Assembly (NCBI GenBank): GCA_050288625.1 | Contig: JBNKEE010000020.1 | Coordinates: 1 to 64,000, forward strand | DNA: 64,000 nucleotides | Source: JAAGZL01 sp050288625 | GTDB taxonomy: Bacteria > Pseudomonadota > Gammaproteobacteria > Chromatiales > Chromatiaceae | Reading direction: 5' to 3' | Shown here: positions 18,901-26,884 of the stretch, piece by piece | Numbering within the stretch: the stretch's first letter is position 1 | Layout of the letters: each line of letters starts with the position of its first letter | Translations under genes and position numbers: made by a program | Notes under the pieces: model-generated | Database searches by the model: none | Seen by the model: the letters and a program-made list of their open reading frames with translations, nothing else | Told to the model about the DNA's origin: nothing

Positions 18901-19493
18901 CCATTGATGAGTACCAGGAGCAGTCTGAGCGCAAGGAGTATCTGGATGCACAGCATGATGATGTGAGCAAATCATTGGATACATTGGAAAACGCCATACG
19001 TAAGATCGATCGGGAGACCCGCACCAGGTTCAAAGAGACCTTCGATAAAGTGAATACCGGCCTCCAGGAGAAGTTCCCACTGTTGTTTGGAGGTGGTCAC
19101 GCCTATTTACAGCTAACGGGAGATGACCTGCTGGACACCGGTGTTACAGTGATGGCTCGCCCACCAGGTAAACGTAATTCCAGTATTCATTTGCTCTCAG
19201 GCGGTGAAAAGGCCTTGACTGCGGTCGCGCTTGTGTTTGCCATATTCAGCCTTAATCCATCTCCATTCTGTATGTTGGACGAGGTAGATGCACCTCTGGA
19301 CGATGCCAACGTCGGTCGCTATTGCGATATGGTGAAGTCGATGTCAGATCATGTGCAGTTTATATTCATAACCCATAATAAGATCACAATGGAAATGGGT
19401 AAACATCTGACCGGCGTAACCATGCATGAGGCCGGGGTGTCCAGGTTGGTCTCCGTTGATCTGGATGAGGCAGCCATGATGGCAGCAAGTTAG
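15990..19493 (+). CDS. smc: chromosome segregation ATPase SMC
   Basis: 1167 residues with full SMC architecture: Walker A GPNGCGKSN (about 31-39), two long coiled coils, a hinge domain (about 510-650), the signature LSGGEKALTAVALVF and Walker B FCMLDEVDAPLDDANV near the C-terminus. SMC dimers with ScpA and ScpB form the condensin that organises and separates the chromosome. The partners are encoded at 31.5-33.2 kb. smc-zipA-ligA order is typical of Chromatiales and pseudomonads. Confidence 0.98.
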   Translation: MRLEKIKLAGFKSFVDPTTVNIPSNLFCIVGPNGCGKSNIIDAVRWVMGESSAKMLRGESMADVIFNGSSSRKPVGSASIELIFDNSDGGAGGQYAKYSQISVKRQVHRDGQSNYMMNGVRCRRRDITDLFLGTGLGPRSYSIIEQGMISRLIEAKPEDLRSFLEEAAGISKYKERRRETENRIKRTRENLSRIDDLREEVGKQLQRLKRQSATAERYKVLKQQERQMKAELLALRWQELRDELKGKDKKLQEQTTAMEAALAKQRHLEAEIEQEREQHNEANDGFNSVQGRYYAVGAEIARLEQAIKYAEEVREQQAFDLEQTEQAWQESVDHQQQDSQRLQEIKRILDDEAPHLLEARELEQLAADKLALAEQELTAWQTEWDEFNRRAAEPAQAAQVERTRINQLEQQEKNHQVRLERLEAELKLLKELGEDQEIAGFQQQEQQYQEQVTTLQGRLAQSAEQITTIRQDSTRLQQGQNEVQAELQQVTGRLSSLETLQEAALGNRGEDTAQWLERHQLDKASRLAEKIEVESGWQRAVEMVLGFHLQAICTDTIAGVTSDIDTLQNGVITLFDTSHGNSHESADDSLAKKVKAPWDLTPLLFGVKVVDDLPGAIALRPSLRPGESVITKSGIWVGRSWLRLNRESEETSGVLEREQEIRELVNRKSKLQERADGLIRDIEDGKQKLQQAEQAREEIQGQLNRVNAELSDIRSKLSGHMARIDQQKQRYDDISKEISELHDHQRSEKEQVVQARSKLQSALAEMESHTEQREQLIKRRDDLRSQHTDIREEAIDLRSKAHAIALRIESMRSSQQSLEQNLERIRGQISKLSSRREELQSAIKESHTPQEQNKTDLEQQLKLRIGIESEMQAARNKLDEIDVALRKHEQERSEAEQNVQQERDVLEQGRLQHQEVLVRFKTIDEQINESGFKRDELIENLAEEATIEKWKEDLEKMDLRIRRLGPINLAAIDEYQEQSERKEYLDAQHDDVSKSLDTLENAIRKIDRETRTRFKETFDKVNTGLQEKFPLLFGGGHAYLQLTGDDLLDTGVTVMARPPGKRNSSIHLLSGGEKALTAVALVFAIFSLNPSPFCMLDEVDAPLDDANVGRYCDMVKSMSDHVQFIFITHNKITMEMGKHLTGVTMHEAGVSRLVSVDLDEAAMMAAS

Positions 19494-19632
19494 GTTTTGC
19501 TTCAGTGATAAAATATTTGAACCCAGTTAAATAAAACGACACTAATCGTTATTAACAAAAAACTTGACCGTGGTATGCTTGATTATGTAGTTGTGCAACA
19601 GGCTTACACTTAAGAGGCTGGAATACAAATTA

Positions 19633-20532
19633 ATGGAAGCGGACATCCTACGTTTAATCTTGTTCCTGGTCGGGGCTGCTGTTATTTTTGGCATCTACGC
19701 TGCCGATCGCTATAAGCGAGGCACGCAGGATGGGCCAGGTCGAGACTGGACGCATCAATCTAATGGCGAAGCCAGTGATCATATAGAACCACATTGGGAT
19801 AGGCTATATGAACCGGAAGACGATTACGACGACCAGCTGGACGATGATTCTGGGTTCGATGATAGCGACGACCCATATCTATCAGAAGAAGATGATGAAT
19901 ATGTCCCTGACCAGCTGGATGATGCCATCCATAGCGAACTGGAGCAGCTAGGGGAGATTATCCACGAAGAGCACAGGCACCAACCCAGAGTCAGCAGGAG
20001 CATCCAAGAGGATGAGATGCCTAAGGAGCAGATGTCCATCTCCTTCCTGACTCGAGACATGCGAAAGGATAGTCCGGGTGATGAGGGTGCCAGTCTACCT
20101 ACTAAGATCATTCAACTGAATATTGTTCCTCATGATGGTATGTTTTACGGTGATGACATCCTATATGTCGCCCATGAGGTTGGTCTGGAGCCTGGTGAGA
20201 TGAACATTTTTCATCACTATGGCGACGATTTGGATAGTCAGCATGCCATATACAGTATGGCTAGCATGGTAGAGCCAGGGGTCTTTCCGATGGATGATAT
20301 GGATGATTTTTCCACACCAGGATTGGCACTGTTTACCCAATTACCTGGGCAAAAAGATGGCCTCACCATCTTTACCGAGATGCTTCATGTCGCCGAACGA
20401 CTGGCAAATCTGTTGGAGGGAGAGTTGAGAGATGATACTCACAGTGCACTGACCAAACAGACCATAAGCCATATGCGTGAAGATATTCAGGAATATCACC
20501 GTCAGTTGCAACTGGCGCGCAGCAAGAGATGA
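19633..20532 (+). CDS. zipA: cell division protein ZipA
   Basis: 299 residues from MEADILRLILFLVG, giving an N-terminal membrane anchor (residues 4-21) in the N-out/C-in form. An unusually Asp/Glu-rich linker (about residues 55-120) replaces the Pro/Gln-rich linker of enterobacteria. The C-terminal FtsZ-binding domain covers about 150-290. ZipA tethers FtsZ to the membrane at the division ring. Its stop overlaps the ligA start (ATGA). Confidence 0.93.
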   Translation: MEADILRLILFLVGAAVIFGIYAADRYKRGTQDGPGRDWTHQSNGEASDHIEPHWDRLYEPEDDYDDQLDDDSGFDDSDDPYLSEEDDEYVPDQLDDAIHSELEQLGEIIHEEHRHQPRVSRSIQEDEMPKEQMSISFLTRDMRKDSPGDEGASLPTKIIQLNIVPHDGMFYGDDILYVAHEVGLEPGEMNIFHHYGDDLDSQHAIYSMASMVEPGVFPMDDMDDFSTPGLALFTQLPGQKDGLTIFTEMLHVAERLANLLEGELRDDTHSALTKQTISHMREDIQEYHRQLQLARSKR

Positions 20533-22556
20533 ACAAAACAGGTTCCGATCAGGAACGCATCCAACAGCTTAGGGCAGAGATAAACCGTCACAACTATCTC
20601 TACTATGTACTGGATGAACCACATATACCGGATAGCGAATATGACCGCCTGATGCGAGAGCTTCAGAGCATAGAAGCCAGCAATCCAGATCTGATTACCC
20701 CAGATTCACCCACTCAACGGGTCGGCGCAGAACCCCTAAAGGCCTTTTTCGAAGTCAGGCACCGCCTGCCAATGCTCTCTCTGGACAACGCTTTTAGCGA
20801 TGAAGAGTTTGAAGGCTTTGAGCGTAGGGTAAAAGAACGCCTGGAAATAGATGGAGAGGTTATCTATTGCGGTGAACCGAAATTAGACGGACTTGCTGTT
20901 AGCCTGCGTTACGAAAAAGGTGTGCTAGTACAGGCGGCGACCCGAGGCGATGGCTCTCAGGGTGAAGACGTGACCCACAATGTACGTACTATTCAGTCGG
21001 TACCCTTACGACTACTAGGTGAGGATTGGCCTGATGTTCTCGAGGTGCGTGGTGAGGTGTTCATGCCCAAAGCCGGTTTTGAACGCTTTAATACTCAGGC
21101 ACGTAAGACGGGAGAGAAAGAGTTTGTCAATCCGCGCAATGCCGCAGCCGGCAGTCTGCGCCAACTAGACCCACAGATCACTGCGACCCGTCCACTAGAT
21201 ATGTTCTGCTATGGTTTCGGTGAAATAGAAGGTGGCCCGTTGGCAGAAACCCATAGTGCTGGCATAGCCAAGTTAGGTCAGTGGGGATTACGTGTATCTC
21301 CTGAACTCAAGACCTTGATTGGAAAAAGGCAGTGCAAAGCGTATTTTGACCGGATCGCTGATCGTCGTGACAGCCTGGAATATGATATTGATGGCGTTGT
21401 GTTCAAAGTAGATAGGCTATCTGATCAAGAGAGGCTGGGATTTGTAGCCCGTAGTCCACGCTGGGCCATAGCATGGAAATTCCCAGCACAGGAGGAGCTG
21501 ACCATAGTAGAATCCATCCAATTTCAGGTGGGTCGCACTGGTGCCATTACCCCGGTAGCTCGTCTTAAACCGGTATTCGTTGGCGGTGTTACCGTTAGCA
21601 ACGCGACCCTGCACAATATGGACGAGGTGGCAAAGAAAGATGTCAGGGTGGGAGACACGGTGTTTGTGCGACGAGCCGGGGATGTGATACCAGAGGTTGT
21701 ACGGATTCTGCCGGAGAGACGTGAAGCTAATACCAAACCAGTTCAGTTGCCAGCACATTGCCCTGAGTGTGGATCAGATGTCATCAAACCAGAAGGTGAG
21801 GCGGTCGCCCGTTGTAGCGGAGGACTATTCTGCTCAGCCCAGCGTAAGGAGGCGATTAAACACTTTGCTTCGCGGCGCGCCCTGGATATTGAAGGTCTGG
21901 GTGATAAGCTGGTAGAAGCGATTGTGGACCGGGGTATGGTGCATGACCTAGCAGATATATATAGCCTTACCCATGAGCAATATGCAGGACTCGAGCGCAT
22001 GGGAGACAAGTCGGCGCAGAATCTGCTTCGGGCCTTGGAGAAGAGTAAACATACTACTCTGGCAAGATTTCTTTTTGCTCTAGGTATCCGTGAAGTGGGT
22101 GAGGTTACCGCTTCCGCTCTAGCCAGCCACTTTCGCGATCTGGAGGCTATCAAAAGTGCCGATACAAAAGAGCTAAGCTCCATAGAAGGGATAGGCCCGA
22201 TCATGGCCGAGCATATTGTCGCCTTTTTCAACCAGTCTCACAATTTGGAGGTGATACAGAAGCTGTTGGATACTGGGGTGTATTGGGATGAGGTTGTGGC
22301 GCCTGCGGTAGACGCCCGGATACTTAGCGAAAAAAGCATTGTGATCACGGGCACCTTGAGTCGTCCACGTTCTGAGATCAAGGACGAGCTGCAGGCCTTG
22401 GGTGCTAAGGTGACAGGCAGTGTCTCTAAAAAGACCGACTATCTGTTGGCAGGTAGCGATGCCGGTTCAAAATTGACCAAGGCGCAACAGTTAGGGATAA
22501 CTATTCTGGATGAGGATGGACTCAAGAAATTGTTATCTAGTCTCAGAGTTAACTAG
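20529..22556 (+). CDS. ligA: NAD-dependent DNA ligase
   Basis: 675 residues with all LigA parts: Ia domain with YYVLDEP and YDRLMREL, adenylation domain with catalytic K118 in KLDG, OB fold, four-cysteine zinc finger (CPECGS and CSGGLFC), helix-hairpin-helix domain and C-terminal BRCT domain. It seals nicks in replication and repair. It overlaps zipA by four bases and its end overlaps the convergent exported-protein gene by eight bases. Confidence 0.98.
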   Translation: MNKTGSDQERIQQLRAEINRHNYLYYVLDEPHIPDSEYDRLMRELQSIEASNPDLITPDSPTQRVGAEPLKAFFEVRHRLPMLSLDNAFSDEEFEGFERRVKERLEIDGEVIYCGEPKLDGLAVSLRYEKGVLVQAATRGDGSQGEDVTHNVRTIQSVPLRLLGEDWPDVLEVRGEVFMPKAGFERFNTQARKTGEKEFVNPRNAAAGSLRQLDPQITATRPLDMFCYGFGEIEGGPLAETHSAGIAKLGQWGLRVSPELKTLIGKRQCKAYFDRIADRRDSLEYDIDGVVFKVDRLSDQERLGFVARSPRWAIAWKFPAQEELTIVESIQFQVGRTGAITPVARLKPVFVGGVTVSNATLHNMDEVAKKDVRVGDTVFVRRAGDVIPEVVRILPERREANTKPVQLPAHCPECGSDVIKPEGEAVARCSGGLFCSAQRKEAIKHFASRRALDIEGLGDKLVEAIVDRGMVHDLADIYSLTHEQYAGLERMGDKSAQNLLRALEKSKHTTLARFLFALGIREVGEVTASALASHFRDLEAIKSADTKELSSIEGIGPIMAEHIVAFFNQSHNLEVIQKLLDTGVYWDEVVAPAVDARILSEKSIVITGTLSRPRSEIKDELQALGAKVTGSVSKKTDYLLAGSDAGSKLTKAQQLGITILDEDGLKKLLSSLRVN

Positions 22557-23469
22557 TCGTCTTGCTACGACGATTAATTACAGATAGAAAGCCAAAGGCT
22601 GAACTGAACAGCCAGAAGGCGGCGGGTAGTGGTACCGGATTGACTGGGATATTTCCATCAAACGGCCTTAGATGGAATTCAGTATTTCCAGAATATGATT
22701 GAGCAATCAGTTGGCCATCCATACCACCATAGCCGCCTGTTATGTCAGCCCATGCAGCCAGGATAGAGCCATTTGGGTTCTTACTACCTGCCAGGTGTAT
22801 GGCGTCAGATTCATAAAAGTTGTATATAACATCTGTTGAGTCGACGCCATTCAAAAAAACCTGTCCATTCTGAAAAGTTTGTCCTGTCCCACTAACGTTT
22901 ATAAGAACAGTTGAACCAGTTGGCGCAACAATATTGATTGTGCTTGTGTTGGTCAGGTCGTAAGCGGTTATCGAGAATATATTCACAGATGCATCGTTGC
23001 CTGTCAGGTTTAATGAGCCGAAGATATTTGTTGTCGTACCATTTGTGGTAAGGGTGCTCCAAGCCGTGGATAAGTCTTTATATTCGGTTTCGGCTGCGGC
23101 AAAATTCACCTGATTTTGCGGATAAATTCCTCCCATGGCGGTAAAGCTGTTTAAACTAGTGCTGCCGGCATAGATAGATCCATATTGATCACTACCAACT
23201 CCTCCATTACTTGCTGTGACGCTGCCGCCTGCGACAAGACTTGCACCATTACTGCCACTGATTTGTGAAGCGACAGAGTAGTTGCTTACATTTACGTTTC
23301 CTCCGGCGGCAAGATTGCCCTGAGTGTCTGTGTTGCTACTGGTGAAATCATGGAAGACAAATACGTTGTAGTTCGCTGCAGCCGCCCCAAGTGATGCTGA
23401 ATGAACTGGAGCCATGCCAGTAAGCGCGGCCAAACAGCTGACCGCGGCCAAAAAGTTTTTTAGTTTCAT
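22549..23469 (-). CDS. choice-of-anchor A family exported protein with VPLPA-CTERM tail
   Basis: 306 residues with a signal peptide (about 1-24, ending VHS-AS). The body (about 28-270) is the choice-of-anchor A type beta-rich domain, with a start ANYNVFVFHDFTSSNTDTQG and recurrent Gly/Ser/Asn stretches such as LAAGGNVNVSNYS. The C-terminus VPLPAAFWLFSSAFGFLSV followed by NRRSK is a VPLPA-CTERM sorting signal. It is probably surface-anchored or released, possibly adhesive or biofilm-related; no direct evidence. A CRP-type palindrome lies 51 bases upstream. It is the second such protein in the window. Confidence 0.85.
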   Translation of the reverse strand: MKLKNFLAAVSCLAALTGMAPVHSASLGAAAANYNVFVFHDFTSSNTDTQGNLAAGGNVNVSNYSVASQISGSNGASLVAGGSVTASNGGVGSDQYGSIYAGSTSLNSFTAMGGIYPQNQVNFAAAETEYKDLSTAWSTLTTNGTTTNIFGSLNLTGNDASVNIFSITAYDLTNTSTINIVAPTGSTVLINVSGTGQTFQNGQVFLNGVDSTDVIYNFYESDAIHLAGSKNPNGSILAAWADITGGYGGMDGQLIAQSYSGNTEFHLRPFDGNIPVNPVPLPAAFWLFSSAFGFLSVINRRSKTTS

Positions 23470-23519
23470 CCCCGATTACTCTGAAAAATCACACAAGCTT
23501 GTATACTTCATTATTTTAG

Positions 23520-23535
23520 TGTGACATCAATCACA
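23520..23535 (-). promoter_or_regulatory. CRP/Vfr-type operator upstream of the choice-of-anchor A gene
   Basis: TGTGACATCAATCACA is a perfect TGTGA-N6-TCACA palindrome, the consensus of CRP-family sites. Read on the minus strand, a TTGATG -35-like hexamer lies inside it and TATACA (23500-23505) could be the -10 with a 19-base spacer, so the site would overlap the promoter. Whether it activates or represses is not clear. Confidence 0.65.
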
Positions 23536-23593
23536 TTTCCAATGTATTTTTCTGGGCGATAACAAGAATTGTATTCCTATTATTGCTGCTATG

Positions 23594-23636
23594 CCCAAAA
23601 CAAAACCCCGACCAGTCTATGACCTGATCGGGGTTT
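23594..23636 (-). terminator. rho-independent terminator of the sulfur operon
   Basis: On the minus strand AAACCCCGA (from 23636) pairs with TCGGGGTTT (to 23603), extended by CAG/CTG after one mismatch, and followed by TTTTGTTTT. It lies 18 bases after the DUF1641 gene stop. Confidence 0.85.
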
Positions 23637-23653
23637 CCGCTGTTTCGTAGATG

Positions 23654-24184
23654 CTAGTCTACGTTAGCCTGCAGGCGTTTAGAGACCGCCACCATAAAGC
23701 GCAGGGCGTTTTGTGTCTCCGGTTGACTGAGAAGACTAATTGATGACATCAAGCCGCCTGAACTTGGGGTGCTTGCGATCTCTTCACGAGCCTCAATCAA
23801 AGACTCATGAGTCTGACCGGCAAGTTCAGCGATCTCCTCGTTGGCCATATTGGCGATCATATGCTCGACGAATACTGCCAGGCGTTCCACCATACCGTCG
23901 GTCATGGCGTTGCGTATGGCGTTGATCATATGAATGGTCTCAAACAGTGAGACCAGACCTCCCGAACGGTGCAGCATGGTCAGTTGATTAAGAAGCTCGT
24001 CCAGTGCTGCGCGCGTATCGTCATCATTGAACTTATCCAAAAGCTCCAGGCCATTACCGAGAGTGGTCACAAGGCGTTCCACCATGCCGTCGGTTAGAGC
24101 GTCGCTTAGACCTTGGATTAGCAGATGGGCTTCTGACGACTTAGCTTGGTCTATTGAGGCAACATTATTTGCATTAGTAGGCAT
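23654..24184 (-). CDS. DUF1641 domain protein linked to sulfide oxidoreductase
   Basis: 176 residues, soluble, nearly all helical, with a direct internal repetition of the LxxMTDGMVERL type (residues about 30-42 and 92-103, motif DGMVERL twice). This fits the DUF1641 family, often encoded beside sulfide:quinone oxidoreductase-like or formate dehydrogenase genes. Function is not established. A strong AGGAGG site precedes the ATG and 12 bases separate it from the upstream oxidoreductase gene. Confidence 0.8.
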   Translation of the reverse strand: MPTNANNVASIDQAKSSEAHLLIQGLSDALTDGMVERLVTTLGNGLELLDKFNDDDTRAALDELLNQLTMLHRSGGLVSLFETIHMINAIRNAMTDGMVERLAVFVEHMIANMANEEIAELAGQTHESLIEAREEIASTPSSGGLMSSISLLSQPETQNALRFMVAVSKRLQANVD

Positions 24185-24196
24185 TATATTGTCCTC

Positions 24197-25336
24197 CTAT
24201 AGCAAGCCGCGTGCAGAGAGCCAATAGAGACGGTTGTAGGCGAGCTTAAACCAATGGATCATTTGCGATGGCGGACCTGGATTAGGTGGTGTCGTATAGT
24301 TGAACCACACATAGGTGCCGCTCTTAAGGCCGGTCTCAACAAAACAGAACACCTTACCGTCATAATCGCGAGCCCAGCACCCTTCAGTTATGAGTGATGA
24401 TAGGTTTTCAATCAAGGTGTCGGCCTCAAAATGTGCGGTGGATCCGGCCTTAGATATGGGTATGTTGGTGGTGTCACCCACGACGAACACATTAGTGGAC
24501 CCCTCTCGATGTAGGGTCTTGGTGTTAGTCGGCACCCAGCCACCCGCACCTAAGTCTGAATCGCTGATGACAGATGATCCCTGATGAGGAGGAATGGTCA
24601 CCAGAAAATCATAATCCAGGGTCACTCCCTCCTCAGAGGTGATGGTCTTTGCCTTTGGGTCTGCCTCTTTGGTATTGAAAAAAGTTTCATACTTGATACC
24701 ACGGCTCTCCATCTCAGGCACTGCCCACTCGGCTACAGGTTCCAATGCATGGATACGGCCAATGGGGTAGGTGTAGGTGATCTCGCATTTATCAAGAATG
24801 CCTTTGCTCTCGAAATACTCGTAGAGCATGAAAGTGATCTCAAGAGGGGCCACCGGGCATTTGTGTGGTGCGTTAACATTGACCACTACCTTTCCACCTT
24901 CAAACTCGCTGAGTGCAGCGCGCATTTTACGTGCTCCGTCCAGATCGTAGAACCAGTGGGCCGCTTCATCCAGACCTGGTACATTCTGCGGCATGATGCG
25001 TGATCCAGTCGCTAACACCAGATAATCATATTCATGCTCGCGTCCAGATTCGGTAGTAACCTTTTGGGCTTCAACATCTATATTACTGGCGGCATCGAGA
25101 TGGAAGATGGCTCGGCGATCTAATACCTTGCGTTGATCACGAAACAGTTCTGATTCACGTATACGACCAAAAGGTACATACAGTAATCCAGGCTGGTATA
25201 AATGTTTATCGGTATTGCCTAGTACGGTAACAACAACGTCACCGCTGGCCATTTGACTTGTTAGTTTGCGGCATAGCCCGTTAGCTACGATGGTGCCAGA
25301 CAGACCGCCTCCTACTATAAGTATGCGTGTTGCCAT
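24197..25336 (-). CDS. sulfide:quinone oxidoreductase-like flavoprotein
   Basis: 379 residues. FAD-binding motif GGGLSGT (9-15), second dinucleotide motif LVLATGSRI (107-114), and VFVVGDTTN (283-291) place it in the SQR/flavocytochrome c sulfide dehydrogenase fold. Cysteines C160 (HKCPVAPLE) and C331 (KVFCFVETG) lie where SQRs carry their two sulfide-handling cysteines. A C-terminal amphipathic segment (IHWFKLAYNRLYWLS) could sit on the membrane. It may oxidise sulfide or a persulfide and pass electrons to quinone. No third conserved cysteine of type I SQR was assigned, so it may be a divergent type. Confidence 0.82.
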   Translation of the reverse strand: MATRILIVGGGLSGTIVANGLCRKLTSQMASGDVVVTVLGNTDKHLYQPGLLYVPFGRIRESELFRDQRKVLDRRAIFHLDAASNIDVEAQKVTTESGREHEYDYLVLATGSRIMPQNVPGLDEAAHWFYDLDGARKMRAALSEFEGGKVVVNVNAPHKCPVAPLEITFMLYEYFESKGILDKCEITYTYPIGRIHALEPVAEWAVPEMESRGIKYETFFNTKEADPKAKTITSEEGVTLDYDFLVTIPPHQGSSVISDSDLGAGGWVPTNTKTLHREGSTNVFVVGDTTNIPISKAGSTAHFEADTLIENLSSLITEGCWARDYDGKVFCFVETGLKSGTYVWFNYTTPPNPGPPSQMIHWFKLAYNRLYWLSARGLL

Positions 25337-25429
25337 AGTTTCCTCCTGTGGACATAGTTTGCAACTTAAAATTCGGTGTAAATGCGGTTAGCGTTACAAC
25401 GAAGTTCTTTGTCACGTATTTGTTTTTTA

Positions 25430-25660
25430 TTATTTTGTTTTCTTAACTACTATTGCGGCATAGCCATCATGTTCCACGGTCTCAATATATTCGTGTCCCA
25501 CCTTGGCTACCCATTCCGGTATATCTTTGATAGACCCTTTATCTGATGACCACACCTCAATCTCGTCGCCTATCTCAGCCAGCTTTATTGCGGAGATAAG
25601 CTCCATCAAAGGTCCGGGGCAGAATGAACTGCGTGCGTCTATTGTTTTTCGTTCAGACAT
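25430..25660 (-). CDS. TusA family sulfurtransferase
   Basis: 76 residues with the TusA signature CPGP, catalytic C14, and the beta-alpha fold pattern (LMELISAIKLAEIGDEIEVWSSD written here in parts). TusA proteins carry sulfane sulfur between enzymes in the cytoplasm; in sulfur oxidisers they work with DsrE proteins. GGAG precedes the ATG. It lies between DsrE-family and SQR-like genes in one operon. Confidence 0.9.
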   Translation of the reverse strand: MSERKTIDARSSFCPGPLMELISAIKLAEIGDEIEVWSSDKGSIKDIPEWVAKVGHEYIETVEHDGYAAIVVKKTK

Positions 25661-25714
25661 TTGTGTTACTCCAATTAAACATCGTAAAAAAGTAAATACT
25701 GTTTAGCTTGGCGG

Positions 25715-26110
25715 TTAGAGCATAACCAGCTCGCCTTGTTCGGCATCTGCAAGGAAGGCTGTGAGCCCTAGTTCACCGTCAAATATATCTTCAACAAGGT
25801 CATCCATGCCTAACTCTGCCACATCCAATGCCATTGAGCAGATATGCATGTTCATCTCACCCAACATCTTGCCCTGTTGAAATAGAGTGATGGCATCCGG
25901 TACGTTTTTAGTGCGCATGATGTTGGAGAAGGGACCACCTTGGTAGCGTTCATCATTGGTAAGGTTTTTACGGAATACCAATGCCGCGTTCATGCTTACG
26001 AATACATGCACAGGACGATCGGAAACCGCTGCCACCGATGCGAGCATAGCTGTCATTTGAATCTTTTCGTGTTCACCTGAGCACAAAACAATATAAAGTG
26101 GATCTGCCAC
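25715..26110 (-). CDS. DsrE family protein
   Basis: 131 residues from a GTG start preceded by GGAGGAG; an upstream in-frame start would run through this ribosome site and is rejected. The DsrE/DsrF-like fold is visible (LYIVLCSGEHEKIQM, PVHVFVSMNAALVF), with C10 and C91 (MHICSMALD), the latter in the position of the persulfide-carrying cysteine. First gene of the DsrE-TusA-SQR-like-DUF1641 operon, suggesting a relay of sulfane sulfur. Confidence 0.87.
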   Translation of the reverse strand: MADPLYIVLCSGEHEKIQMTAMLASVAAVSDRPVHVFVSMNAALVFRKNLTNDERYQGGPFSNIMRTKNVPDAITLFQQGKMLGEMNMHICSMALDVAELGMDDLVEDIFDGELGLTAFLADAEQGELVML

Positions 26111-26510
26111 GAATACTCCTCCTAAAATTGTCAAATCGATAAAGCAAGTTTTAAAAAATCAATGCAAAATCCTGCGGATTGCAGCCCGCAAAATGTTCTA
26201 GATTCTCTGTGGCAACGGGTCGCCATGAGCGTCCAATGAGTAAGTCATAAAGGGCCACACAGCAGGGGCGTCAGTATGACTTTACTGCAACAAATCAGAC
26301 GTCACGTCCGTATATTTAGATGTGTATGCTCCAGATGATGTACACCTTGGGCCTACATTCTTGCCTCACTTCTACCGGTTCTTTCTACCGAATAGAGCGG
26401 GTTTTGTGATTATATTTTTGTAAAGCGCTTTCATATTAGTTCATTTTGGGGTAGTACTACAACCCTTGTTTGCTTATTTGTACCTAATTTATCTTTGTCC
26501 AGGATCCGCT
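26111..26510. promoter_or_regulatory. 400-base divergent intergenic region with an inverted repeat
   Basis: No gene seen. It separates the minus-strand sulfur operon from the plus-strand hypothetical gene. AGTAAGTCATA (26239-26249) is inversely repeated as TATGACTTTACT (26275-26286, one extra T) around 25 bases. This could be an operator pair or an RNA hairpin. Promoters for both directions should lie here. Confidence 0.4.
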
Positions 26511-26795
26511 ATGGAGTCAAAAGAGAGAGAAATTTTGATGGTGATGCGAAAGGTGCTCACCTCTGTTATTCGTGATGTAACTCCGGTACCAGGGAGGCCG
26601 TCACCTTTGTCTGAGCGAACTACCGTAGATGTGCGCGATTGCTTAAAACTGATAGCTTTGCGCGAACGAGAGCTTGCTGAAGCTGAGGGCGAGATGGCCT
26701 CGAAGCCATACTATGTGGATACGCGGCCTCGGCAGAAAGTAGTCCCTATTGCCGATATAGCCAAGCCGACATCCAAGAAGATAGACGACAACTAG
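26511..26795 (+). CDS. small conserved hypothetical protein
   Basis: 94 residues from the ATG of MESKEREILMVMRKV, preceded by AGGAT. The N-terminal half is helical (VMRKVLTSVIRDVTP, VRDCLKLIALRERELAE) and the C-terminal half is basic and likely disordered. Similar short proteins in sulfur-oxidising gammaproteobacteria are sometimes labelled as ScpA-like, but real scpA is at 31.5 kb and this protein has no ScpA architecture. Function is unknown. It precedes the cytochrome c4-like gene. Confidence 0.65.
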   Translation: MESKEREILMVMRKVLTSVIRDVTPVPGRPSPLSERTTVDVRDCLKLIALRERELAEAEGEMASKPYYVDTRPRQKVVPIADIAKPTSKKIDDN

Positions 26796-26884
26796 GTAAT
26801 AAGCTCTAATGTGCAAAACCACTTAACTTTTTAATTTCGTAGGCTACTATGATTGACATTGTCGTGGAGATTAAAAGGGTGAAG

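Noticed and set aside
26511..26795. Second scpA gene
   Set aside because: The product is 94 residues, lacks kleisin N- and C-terminal domains, and real scpA is at 31.5 kb.
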